From contig JAMYWO010000411.1 of NCBI GenBank assembly GCA_024220525.1, forward strand, positions 1-20,046: a stretch of 20,046 nt of DNA, given 5' to 3'. This document shows, piece by piece, positions 1 to 10,619 of this stretch. Positions within the stretch are counted from its first letter, which is position 1, and every line of letters begins with the position of its first letter. A program made the translations under genes and the position numbers. The notes under the pieces are model-generated. The model was not told the origin of the DNA and searched no databases. It saw only the letters and a program-made list of their open reading frames with translations. Origin of the DNA: Cochliopodium minus. Lineage: Eukaryota > Discosea > Himatismenida > Cochliopodiidae.

Positions 1-560
1 CTTTCTCCTTTGATTCCTTTCACTCCTCTTCTCCCTTGTTGTCCCTTGATACCTTGTTCTCCTTGTTGTCCTAAATCTCCTTTTTGGCCTGGTGCTCCTT
101 TATTTCCATTATCTCCATTTTTCCCTCTTCTTCCACGATCTCCCTTTGTTCCTTTTGTCCCTTTATCTCCATCCAATCCTCTTTCACCATGTTCGCCTTT
201 TTGTCCTTTTCTTTGATTATATTTCGATTTTTTTGCATTCTTTCCTGGTGAAGCATTTCTACTGCTTCTATCAAGTTGTTCTTCATCATCTTCCTCATCA
301 TCCTCATCCTTTTTTATTATGCATTTTTCCATATTTATCATGATCCCTTCTCCAACAATTGTACACGTTCCATCTTGAACATTGCTTTGGCAACCTGAAT
401 ATTTTGTAGTTTTTCCAGATCTATTGATTGAGCAAGTTTTTTTCTTTTCATCTATATCGAACATGATTCTTTCTCCTTTCTCTAAACCATATCCTGTCAA
501 TTTTGCATCTATTATAAGTAAGGTAAATAGAAGAATCAAACAGATATAAAAGACCTTCAT
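1..560 (-). CDS. Secreted collagen-like protein, 5' part (3' end outside window)
   Basis: The frame is open from an ATG at 558-560 to the window edge, giving 186 residues without an intron. Residues 1-19 form a signal peptide (MKVFYICLILLFTLLIIDA). About 60 residues follow with four Cys (C43, C57, C66, C80), then an acidic stretch (KDEDDEEDDEE). From G119 onward Gly-X-Y triplets run unbroken, more than 22 of them, rich in Lys, Arg, Glu and Asp (for example GERGLDGDKGTKGTKGDRG). Such repeats form collagen triple helices. The signal peptide indicates an extracellular or surface protein, perhaps matrix or cyst/stalk coat, but this is inference. The charged, Pro-poor repeat resembles microbial collagen-like proteins more than animal fibrillar collagen. 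The C-terminal end is not visible, so a membrane anchor or globular head cannot be excluded. Confidence 0.85.
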   Translation of the reverse strand, partial: MKVFYICLILLFTLLIIDAKLTGYGLEKGERIMFDIDEKKKTCSINRSGKTTKYSGCQSNVQDGTCTIVGEGIMINMEKCIIKKDEDDEEDDEEQLDRSSRNASPGKNAKKSKYNQRKGQKGEHGERGLDGDKGTKGTKGDRGRRGKNGDNGNKGAPGQKGDLGQQGEQGIKGQQGRRGVKGIKGE

Positions 561-932
561 TTTTTTTTTTTATTTATTTTGTTTTTAATTTTTTTAGACA
601 CTAAAAAAAAAAATGTGTCAATTAAAAAATCGTGAAAATTTTTTTTTTTTTTAAAATATTCTCCTTTTGTTGATAATTTTGCAAATTGAATGAAAAGTTG
701 ATATGATTTGATTGTTTTTTGATTTAAATGATTTTCTTTTTTATTTCATTTTTAAGTAGAGATGAACTAAATCAATTTTAGTTCAAAAAATTTTGATATT
801 GAAAAAATTAGGTTTGTTTTAAAAGGTCAAACCATGAATTTGGAGCAAAACATGTTTTCAAACAAAATTTTTTGTCAAATATATTATTATATATTTTTTT
901 ATAAAAATAATTTATTAATATGACAGATAATT
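561..932. other. AT-rich intergenic spacer
   Basis: This 372-base stretch lies between the start of the collagen-like gene and the stop of the receptor gene, both on the minus strand. It must hold the collagen-like gene's promoter and the receptor gene's 3' UTR and terminator. It consists of A and T runs, including poly-T just upstream of the collagen ATG at 561-571. I see no ORF with recognisable content, no RNA gene and no repeat array. Confidence 0.6.
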
Positions 933-3900
933 TCATTTTTCATTTGATTTGATTGGTTTATCAATTTTCCGAAAAATTTCAGCAAACTCGTTATCCTCGT
1001 CATATTTTTGGATTTTTTCTTTATTGTGATAAATAAGGTTCCAAATCTCAGAAAGAGAATCCATCAAAACATTATTTGGAACTTTGAGAGAATGTACATT
1101 TTCGGTATTGCCAACAGGTTCATCAATTATTTTCTTGTAAAACTCCCTGATGTTTGGGATTTCTTGGTTCACAAAATCATCAAAAGGAGCTAAAAATGGT
1201 TTTTTATCGGAGGGGAGAGTTTCATTGGCGAGGTTTTGCAGGATTCTCGAAACGTTCATCAATTCAGATAGTGCAGGCCTGGAAGGATGTTCTGAAGTGA
1301 TTCCGTAATAAGATGGAGAAGTTAACGACGGATTGATTCCTCTCAAAATTAAAAATCCGCTCAATGATCTGAATCTGATTTAAATAAGAATAAATTAAAT
1401 AACTTTAATATTTTGAACAAAAAATATTTTTAAATTTTCTTACTGTGAATCAGAATCGAATTTTGTTCCCACTTGTTTGAAAACATGTTTCATCATCAAT
1501 TTGAGATCATCAGGCATGACATCAGAAGAATTGATGATCCTTCTCTCCAACTGGGTCAAATAAAGGAGTAACTGATAGCTATTAGCACGAATGTAAAGTT
1601 CATCTACCTCACCCAACTCTTGAGGGTTCAACTCGGTCGAAAAGAAGTCCATCTGTATTTCCACTTCTTCATAACCCTTCGTAAAGCTATCATTTTTGTT
1701 GATGTTTTCTCCTTTCTTTGTTTTTTGGTTGATTTCTTGGATGAGTGTTGAGTTGACCCACCACAAGTAATACAAACAGTTTAACTTTATGAATTGGTTA
1801 AAAAACATCGAAGAAATGGAGTTCATCCTAAATAAAGTCCCTAGAGAAAGAAAAAAATAATGTGTTTGAATGAAGATACATTTTTAAATAATAAGCCAAA
1901 TAAACTAAAAAAAAAAAAAAAACCAAATAAAAATTTTTGTTAAAATCAAGAATATAAAATAAATTTCTTTTTTTTACCCTTTGAATGAGCATTAATCATT
2001 TCAATTGTTATTATGTTCTCAAAGAGATCCACTATTCTGGGTTCGGATTGATAAATATTGACGATGCTGGCAGAAAAGCTCTGGAAACTGTTCTTAGAGT
2101 CCAAAGTAGAGATGATCATGTTTGCCAACCCCAAATGTTTGAGAAGCTCCACCCTAAGTTGTAAAAGTCGATCTTCGAATTCTTCGGTTTGGAACAAACA
2201 TTTGTAGTTGGGTGGAAAAACAATCTCTTGGAAATTTGGTTTTTTGATGGTGGGATCATCTTTGCGCATCTTCTTTTTTTTGAATAAAACTAGAAGTATC
2301 AGTAACAAGAGGAACAGGAGGAAGAACAAGCCAACTCCTAAACCAACTCCCAGACCAATTTGTAAACTAAAAAAAAAAAAATTTAATATGAATAAATTTT
2401 TTATTATAATTTCTATGGTATTTTTTATTTTTTATTTTTTATTTCTTATTTTTTATTTTATTTTTGATAACGATTTTACTTTCTATTGTTTGCACAATCA
2501 CTCCTTACTGAGCAGTCCTTTTCGTTACATGTATCCCCCTTGAATCCTCTATAACAAGAACACACGTTGACGTCAGTGCAATTCCCGCTTTGAGAGCAAT
2601 TATTCTTGTTTACACAATCAAACAATGAACAATCTACTCCCGTAAAACCCTGGAAGCACTTGCAATTAAAGGGAGATGTCTATTGAAAATTTGTTAGTAA
2701 AAATGATTGATACAAGGATCAATATTAATCAACATAACAAATGACAACATGATAATTTGGATCTCATTGATCATTTATATAGTTTTAATGTTGAGATATA
2801 AAAATGATGAAGAGAATTTTTACACAAATGCCATTATCTGAGCAATTTTGAAGCGAGCTACAATCAAACTGGGTACAACTTGAACCACTATAACCAGGAA
2901 AACAATGACAAGTATTAGGTCCTTTATTAAAAAACAAAAATGAGTAAATTAACATTTCAACTTGAAGTAATTCACTTACCTGAACAAACACCATTTCCAG
3001 AACAATTTAATCTTGTCGAGCAATCAAAGTTTTGGCAAGTTTGCCCACTGTAACCAGAATTACATGAACATAAATTGGGTCCTAAACAAAGAAATCAAAA
3101 TTAAAAAATATTAAGAAATATTTAAAAATAAAAAAGTCTAAAGATTCAGAAAATTAATTAAAAATATAAAAATAAAAAATTTTGCCAGAACAAATCCCTT
3201 GGGAGCTACAGTTATTAACCAATGAACAATCAAAGTTTTGGCAACTTGGACCATTGTAACCAGTGTTGCACCCACATGTGTTAGGACCAACACCTATTTG
3301 ATTTAATATTTAAATTTTTTTAGGAGAATTTTTCTTTATTAAATCCTACATTGGCCGTTGGATCCACAACGAATAATATCACAGTTTGGAAGATTGCAGC
3401 CATCTCCAGTATAACCAGGGAGACAAACACTTATAAAAATTATATGAAATTTTTTTTAAATTTTTTTTTGTATAATTACCACAAATTGGGAGCGTAACAT
3501 GTTCCATTGTAACAGTTGGGCAAAGAACTATAGAATTTAAAATTTTTATTATATGATTAAAATAAAAAATGTTTACCTACAATCTGGCACTTTTTTGTTT
3601 ATTCAAAATTATTGTTAATAAAATAATAACAAATTTTATAAAATGTTTTTAGAATTCTAACCAGTGCACCCTAAACCCAACCATCCTGGTTGACTTTTCA
3701 GAAAAATGCATATTAAAAAAAGAATAAATTTTTTTTTTTGAATTTGTTACCATAAACATTCATCTGGAGCAACACTTTTAAAATTTTTTTAAATAAATTT
3801 TTATAAAAATATTTTTTTTTACCAAATCCCTTTATTATTACAATTCTTATTGATGTTGTGAGCATTAGAAATGAAAATTTATTAAAAAAAGATCATTACT

Positions 3901-5558
3901 CCTATTGATGAACACGAATAGACATCACAAAATGTTCCTATGTAACCCGGATTACATTTGCAAACACTGATACCATTACAAGTGCCATTATTACAAGTGA
4001 TATCTTTTTAATAAATAAGTTAATTAAATAAATTTAATTCAAAAATAATTTTTACTTGCACAAGCGTCAGGTTGTAAGACGGTACAGCCAATTCTTTTAT
4101 AAAAGGGTTTAAATTTTAAATATTGAAAAATTATTTTTTTACCCAGACCATCCTGGATCACATGAAACACAAACTCCCTTTTGAAAAGAATAATAAAAAA
4201 ACCAGAAATTTCCAAAGTATTTACCTGAAAGCATACTCCGTGTCCATTACTATTGTTTCAAAAACAATTTTTAGATTTTTACATACTGAATATAAATTTA
4301 CCAGTTTCCATTTCCAGGGCAAGCGTTATAAACTATTTATTGAAATTTTTTGATTAAAATTAAATATTAATACAGGAGCGATTTACTATTGAACGTCACG
4401 TTGTCATTTGTCCAGCTCAATCCTGCGTTCAGTGAAACAGAAACAATATTCGACCCATTTGCGAAAGTAGTTCCACTGGGCATCACTGCGAATATTTGGG
4501 TACTGGATACTAATCAAAATAAAAGATTTTTTAATATTCTTTCAAAAAATTTTTTCAGATTATTTTTTCATACCTATTGTCAGATTTGTAAGAATCACAT
4601 TTCCTATCTTGATCAGTGTTGCATTAAAACTTTTGCTGAATGTATTGTTATAGAAATTTGATCCCTATGCCAAATTAAATAAAATGAAAGAAAGATTTTT
4701 AAAATTTACGAGAATATTGATGAATGTATCTGATCCATCTGTGCCAAACTTTGATATTGGTGATACTGCGATCACCTTTGTGTTATATTGATATTGTAAT
4801 ATTGTTCTCACAAAATAGATCTAAAGAATGTAAAAATTATATAATTTTATCATTCATATTTTTAATTTACATTGTTTATATCGGTCGCTGTTCCTTGTAT
4901 ATACATGAAATTTGTCAATAATTTAGTGAGATCTGCAGTGATCCATGGGATAGATTGAGGAACGAATGTACAAACTATACTCCTACCAAAAGTACATGTT
5001 CCATTGGATGCCATCGGGATGTTATTGGCTGAATAGTTCATAGCCTATTTAATTTATTTTTTAGTGTTAAATTCCATTAATGGAAAATGGAAAAATTTAC
5101 AACAAAACTATTTGAGACTTTAGATTTGGTTTCAACCCTTACTGTTGAAATTAAATTTAGAATAACCACATCTACCAGTGTTTGGAAGCTATCAACGGAA
5201 ATTTAAAAAATAATATTTTTGTATAGTGATTTAAATCACTAAATTGGATGAATTACGTAAAAGATGTGCTGATGTTCATTAATTGAGTTGTATTTGATGC
5301 CAGCATCTGATCAGTAAAAGCAAAAGTAGCTCCATCGTTATCACATATATTCGTCAAATTGTTGATATTAACTCCAGATCCTGTTAATCATGATATGTTA
5401 TTTGGAAAATATAAAGTAAAATGGATTATACCCAATAGTGTGGCTGATGAGCAAAATTTGTTTGTTGTGTTTTGTATCCCAAAATATATAGATTGTATGG
5501 GGCTGATATAAAAAAAAAATATGATTGCCAAGGTGATGAAAAAAGGAAATTTGATCAT
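933..5558 (-). CDS. Plexin-like transmembrane receptor: TIG domain, EGF repeats, TM helix, cytoplasmic RasGAP domain
   Basis: Twenty-five exons join in phase to 1008 residues: 5432-5558, 5257-5380, 5101-5188, 4871-5044, 4710-4820, 4574-4664, 4387-4509, 4302-4332, 4225-4249, 4143-4177, 4056-4093, 3900-4003, 3823-3845, 3751-3774, 3662-3693, 3577-3589, 3480-3527, 3350-3429, 3186-3293, 2980-3081, 2824-2921, 2480-2679, 1978-2366, 1444-1840, 933-1374. Residues 1-23 are a signal peptide. About 188-280 look like an IPT/TIG beta-sandwich (INILGSNF, then VSVSLNAGLSWTNDNVTFN). About 284-598 hold nine EGF modules and a partial tenth (CHCFPGYSGSSC type). A hydrophobic helix near 604-626 is followed by KKKK. 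The cytoplasmic part reads as RasGAP: TLFRMNS with a candidate arginine finger R734, GFLILRGINPSL (R873), and LMNVSRILQNLAN. NxS/T sites are frequent outside. It likely couples an outside contact to Ras or Rap inactivation. One intron starts with GC (after 3186). Ligand and target GTPase are unknown. Confidence 0.85.
2421..2460. repeat. TTTTTTA heptamer repeat in an intron
   Basis: Three perfect TTTTTTA units (2421-2441) and degenerate continuation lie inside the receptor-gene intron just before the transmembrane exon. A related period-7 array occurs at the right end of the window. Confidence 0.6.
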
Positions 5559-5707
5559 TAAACAAAATAATCAACTGGATATATTTTTTTTTATATTTTT
5601 TTAATTATTCAATTGAAAAATTTAAAAATAATAATTCTTTATCTTAAATCTATCTCACTATTTGATTCAAGATAATTTTTTTTTTTTACAATTATTATAA
5701 TTCTTTC

Positions 5708-7996
5708 TCAATTCTTTCTTTCTCTTTTTTTGAAAGGAGGATGAATTACAAGAGGAATAATTTTGATTTTAGAGTTTTTGAGAACAAAGTCGAAGGCATC
5801 TTTCAAAGAGGAGAATGTATTGGAAGTGTTGTTCTCTGAAGTGATTTGATAAAAGTTGGTGTAGGGATGGTGATAGATTTTGATTTGGTAATGATCTTTA
5901 TCTTTGACTACAGAAACAACCCAACTTCCAGGAATTGAAGTTGAAAATCTCAAAAAATAATCACCTTTTAAAATAAATAATCAAAAAAAATCGACAAAAT
6001 AACAATTGGATAAAAGAAAAAAAATTTTTTTTTTAAACCTGTGCTTCCGTTTTTAAAGAGATTGAGAATGTTTTTTCTCGAGAGATCTCCATACCAACCC
6101 TCTATCAAACAATCTTTCTCGAGATTGTCAAACCACTCTTTACCGTTGGTAGTGTAACCATGAAAAGAGCTGCTCCAGATATCGAGTTCTTTGTCTTTCG
6201 AAATCTCAATAGGTTTAAATTCCCCAAAATATTTGAGAAAATGAGCAAAATTTTCGATGTCAACAAACCCATTCTTGTTTAGGATATGTTCCAATATCAA
6301 ATACTTCTTGGGAGATTGAGATTGATCGTCAACTCTTATTTTTTTTTTTGGAAAATAAAGAATAAAAAACAAAAAGAAATTATTTTTATCACCCCAAAAA
6401 TAATTTCACAAATTTTTCGAGGAAATAGTCCCAAGTTACGTAAAAACAGTCGGAAAGTTCAGAAATTGGTTTATCCAAGAACTGTTTCTTGAACCATACT
6501 TTGAGAATATCGCTTCCGTTCTTCTTAGTCTCTCTCAGCTTGGACAAAACTTCAGGGTCTAATTGGAAGGTGTTATCTTCTCTGGGAATGCTCGATTCCA
6601 ATGTATTATCTTCTTCTTTGGTGTTCTCGTGAATTTCGGGATTCTCCCCTTCAATATTATAATAGCTCACGAAAACTTCCTTACTCTCCCCAAACAATGC
6701 GTCCAAAAAAATTTTATTAAATTTTTTGGTTATCTTTTGAAAGGAAGGTCTTTTAAGAGGATCGGAATCCCAGCACTTCCTCAACAAATTTATCACTCGG
6801 GTAGGGTAATCACCAGAAATGTTCTCAATGTTGGGTCTCCAAGTTCCCTCGAGGACGCTCTTCCCAAATTCATTGAATCTCATTTTAGGATTGATTTTTG
6901 AGCCATACAAAATTGTGTATGCAAGAATGGAATAGGAGTAAATGTCCAAAGTGGATTTGAATTCAACTATTGAGGATTTACCTTTTTTGAGAAGAACTTC
7001 CCAAATCTCGGGAGCGAAAAAGAGCGCAGAACCTTTGATATGTCCTGAAGTTTTGGATCTCAAATTTTTTGAGAAGCCCCAGTCACTTATTTTCAAAGAA
7101 TTGCTCTTTTTATCATCTTAAAAGGAATCATTTTAAAATTTCTCGGAAATTTCATATAATCAAAGATTTAAAATAATAAAATATCATATGATAGATTTGA
7201 TGTATTTACAAGTTTTGTTTTACTGAAATCTTTGTTATTTTGATTATAAACTTACATAATAAATTTTCTACTTTGATATCCCCATGATAAATCTTCATTC
7301 CCTCCAAATACGAAAATCCCAAGCTGATTTGATGTATAAACTTCAATCTCTGGAAAGGGGAGGCCTTGGATCCTTCTTTGTGATAGATGTATTTTTCCGC
7401 TGGTTCCAATCTCTCGTAGAAGATCGTTATTATCGCTTCATTCAATTCATCTGGCCTTTCAAATGATGCACCCAAAAAGGTTGCTATGTTTGGATGATGT
7501 GCAATGCTTCTCATCAAACGTATTTCATTGAGATATTTTTCTATGGCTGATTCATTATGCTTTCTTGATTGTTTAGCAACACATTTATTTCCGAACAATT
7601 TTGATGAATAGACCTGTTCATTGTTATAAATTATTATTGGTTGAATCTAATTTAATATACCTTTGACTCTTTTCCATCTGATAATAAATGATATAAAACG
7701 AAATCTTTTTTATCTATCCAATCATTATATTCCTTCAATTCTTTATCAAATGTATTATAAATATTAGTCAAATTGAGCTTTCTCGTTTTATGTTTATGTG
7801 TTGTATGATTGGAGAAGATGGGGAACTGATGGATCTGATTATAGCAATCCTCGCATAATTTATGAGAGCAATCTTCGCAGAAGGTTAGCGATTTGGATCC
7901 ACATCTATTATCACACAGCAATTCTTCTTCAAAAACCTGATCATCTGAAAATTCTAAACTTTCTTCAAGAGAATATATATCTTCATCCTCAATCAT
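5708..7996 (-). CDS. B-box / protein kinase / SH2 protein (Shk-like), copy 1
   Basis: Five exons (7661-7996, 7256-7613, 6393-7116, 6039-6334, 5708-5964) give 656 residues. Residues 28-69 form a B-box-like zinc finger (C28, C32, C40, C43, C48, C51, H56, H64). The kinase domain follows: ESKVY loop, VAK lysine K126, HPNIATFLGA, YHGDIKVENLL with D224, DWGFS with D243, FFAPEIW and KRPSF. Catalytic Lys and both Asp are kept, but HRD reads HGD and DFG reads DWG. An acidic linker leads to a helical segment with an EF-hand-like stretch (LNKNGFVDIENFAHFLKYFG) that recalls the linker before SH2 in Cbl and STAT. The SH2 domain starts at WYGDLSR and carries FLRFS with the phosphotyrosine-binding R577. Kinase followed by SH2 is the order in Dictyostelium Shk kinases. 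It probably binds phosphotyrosine proteins and phosphorylates partners. The next gene is its tandem paralogue. Confidence 0.87.
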
Positions 7997-8161
7997 TTTT
8001 TTTTTTTTTCAAACGGAAGATAAATAAATAACATAGATTTAAAAATGGTTGACAACGATATTTCTTAACTAAATGATCTGTCTTATAATATGGAGGTATT
8101 TATTAATGGGCTGATTGTCCCATTATAAATATGAAATAAAATTAAAAAAGTAAAGTTTTAA

Positions 8162-10557
8162 TCAAAAATTAAGAGGCAAATATTTAGGCTCAACCAATAT
8201 AGTTTTGGATCCACTCATCAGCTTTGTCAAGGGAGGCAAAATAACAAGAGGATTCAAAGAAGAGTTTGATTGACCAAGAAACTGAAGGACAAAGTCAAAA
8301 GCAGCCTGCAAAGAAGAGAAGGTTTTGGGAGTGTTGTTTTCCGAAGTGATTTGATAGAAGTCAGTGTAGGGATGGTGATAGATTTTGATTTGGTAGGGAT
8401 CATCTTCGTTGACGAAAGAAATGACCCAACTTGCGGGTATGGAAGTTGAAAATCTCAAAAAATAATCACCTTTTTAAAAATAATTATTAAAATTAAAAAT
8501 GGTTATTAAATAAAATTTTAAAAAATTAAAAGATGCCTTTGGTTCCATTCTTTAAAAACTGAGAAACCTCTTTCCTAGAGAGATTTCCATACCAACCATC
8601 AATCAAACAATCCTTCTCGAAATTATCGAGCCAATCTTTTCCGTTCTGTAGATACACAACACAATCTTCGTCAAAGGGGTCAACGACAGGCTTCAATTCG
8701 CCAAAAAATTTGAGGAAATGGGCAAAATTTTCTATGTCAACAAACCCGTTTTTGTTGAGGATGTAATCTAAAATCAAATACTTTTTGTTGGGCGGTTTCA
8801 GAAATTCTTCTATCCTAAATTTATTTCCCAATATTAAATGAAAAAAAGTGAAGAAATATTAAAATAAAAAAGTAAAATAAAACTTATTCTTACCCCAAAA
8901 ACAACTTTAAAAATTTGTGAAGGAAATAATCCCAGGGCACAGAAAAGCAATCTGAAAGCTCCGAAATGGGAACATCCAAGAAATGCCTCTTGAACCACAC
9001 CTTTAGAATCTCGCTGCCCCGCTTCTCCGTCTCCCTCAACCCCGACAAAATGTCTTCTTGATTGGGAGCTTCCTGTGTCAAAAAGGAGATTGTTTTGAGA
9101 GGTTTTTTGATGAGAATAGTGTCTTCTAATTGAGAAAAGTTTCCGAAGAGACTGTCGAGAAAGAGGGATGGAAAGGAGTTGCAGATTTTCTCAAAGGAGG
9201 GTCTTTTTTGCGGGTCGTCATCCCAGCTGTCGCTCAGAGTTTTTCTGAGGCTCTCTGGGTAGCACTCCAATACTTTCAAGTCTGGTCTCCAAGTTCCTTC
9301 GATGACGGACTTTTTAGTTTTTTAAAAGTTTTAAATAATAACTTTATTGTTTTGTTTGATCTTTCATTATCAAAATTTTTTAAATTTTCTTTTTTTTTCA
9401 ATAAATTTTTTTTTTACTTGACCAAACTTTGTGTCCTTCATTTTTGTGGTTATTTTACATCCAGTCAAAATGACGTAGGAAACTATACTAAAAGAATATA
9501 CGTCCATTGAGGACTCGTAGTGAATCTCTTCTTCTGACTCTGACAGCCACTTCTTCCATATTTCAGGGGAGAAGTAAAGAAAGGATCCTTGAGGTGGCCC
9601 GTACGGATTTTTCCTTAAATCTCTTGAGAAACCCCAGTCACATATTTTCAATGAATCTCCTTTTTTATCATCTATTTTTTTAAAAAATTAAAAAAAATTT
9701 AAAAATAAAAAATCCTTTTTATCACTCACACAACAAATTCTCGTACTTGATATCACCATGATATATCTTCATCCCCTCCAAATATGAAAATCCCAAACTG
9801 ATCTGATGCATGTATTTCAATCTCTGGAAAGGGGTAGCAGTTGATCCCTTCTTGATCAAGATGACTGAATCACACGAATCCAAAATCTGATAAAACAATG
9901 TAATTTTGAAATCATTTTCGCTGGATCTTTCGTAGCTTGCTCCCAAGAAGGTTGCTATATTAGGATGTGAGATGGTCTTCATCAATCTTATTTCATTTGT
10001 ATATTTCCATCTGTTCTCATCTGTGTTCTTCTTCAATTGTTTCGCCACGCAATCATTCCCAAATAATTTGGCGAAATATACCTATTTGACAATAAAATAT
10101 TTATTTTCTTTGAAATACTCCAGTAATTGATTAACATATTTTTCAATAGTTTATATATATGTTCAAATCAACTATTAATGAAATAATGCATTTATTTATA
10201 TAAATAAATGAAATATAAATTATATTTATTCACCTAATTTTCATATTTATATTTTATAACGTTGGCTTATTTTACTTTAGATTCTGCTCCTGAAGCTATG
10301 AATTCTTTCAAGATGAATTCTTTTGAATCTATCCATACATTATCTCTTTCTATAGTTACATTTGGATCTTCTTCCTCCATATTCATCTGTATATTATGGT
10401 TTGAAAAGATGGGAAAGGAATGAATCTGATTACAACAAGAATGACTTTAATTTTCTTAGAAGATAGTCAATATTTTAGTGTTATATTTTTACCAAAAATA
10501 ATATTTGCAATTAAAACAGTAAATATCTTTCGCTTTCCTGCAATTCGAACATTCCAT
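8162..10557 (-). CDS. B-box / protein kinase / SH2 protein (Shk-like), copy 2
   Basis: Seven exons (10493-10557, 10276-10444, 9730-10081, 9418-9671, 8894-9309, 8537-8814, 8162-8469) give 613 residues. I start at ATG 10555-10557 because a 48-base intron (10445-10492) then restores a complete B-box: CSNC, CFNC, CHSC, then H and FSNH. Starting at the inner ATG at 10384-10386 would drop the finger. The kinase keeps VAK, YHGDIKYENLL, CDWGFS, YFSPEIW and KRPSF, with the same HGD and DWG changes as copy 1. The linker (LNKNGFVDIENFAHFLKFFG) and SH2 (WYGNLSR, FLRFS with R517) match copy 1 closely. The SH2 C-terminus is about 15 residues longer. It has two introns that copy 1 lacks (10445-10492 and 9310-9417), and the intron before the last exon begins with GC (8535-8536). 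Tandem duplication explains the pair; their functions may have diverged through the SH2 tail and kinase loops. Confidence 0.86.
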
Positions 10558-10619
10558 ATCAAAAAATCTGATATTTTTCCAATTTTTTATTGTATATAAA
10601 AAAAATTGGATTTGGATTT
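10558..10619. promoter_or_regulatory. Very short divergent promoter between kinase copy 2 and the hydrolase
   Basis: Only 62 bases separate the two opposed start codons. The spacer is almost all A/T and holds a TATA-like tract, tatataaaaaaaa, near 10595-10607. Both core promoters and both 5' UTRs must fit here unless there are unseen non-coding 5' exons. The role is inferred from position only. Confidence 0.5.

Noticed and set aside
10-343. Pro-rich and Phe-rich open frames on the plus strand and a Met/Lys-rich frame on the minus strand
   Set aside because: They are other-frame readings of the collagen-like Gly-X-Y coding sequence on the minus strand.
4123-4921. Three plus-strand open frames of 65-90 codons
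   Set aside because: They lie opposite in-phase exons and introns of the receptor gene and show no domain or codon pattern of their own.
10384-10386. Start of kinase copy 2 at the inner ATG
   Set aside because: The frame continues upstream through an acceptor at 10445 to an exon that completes a B-box with all its Cys and His, as in copy 1.
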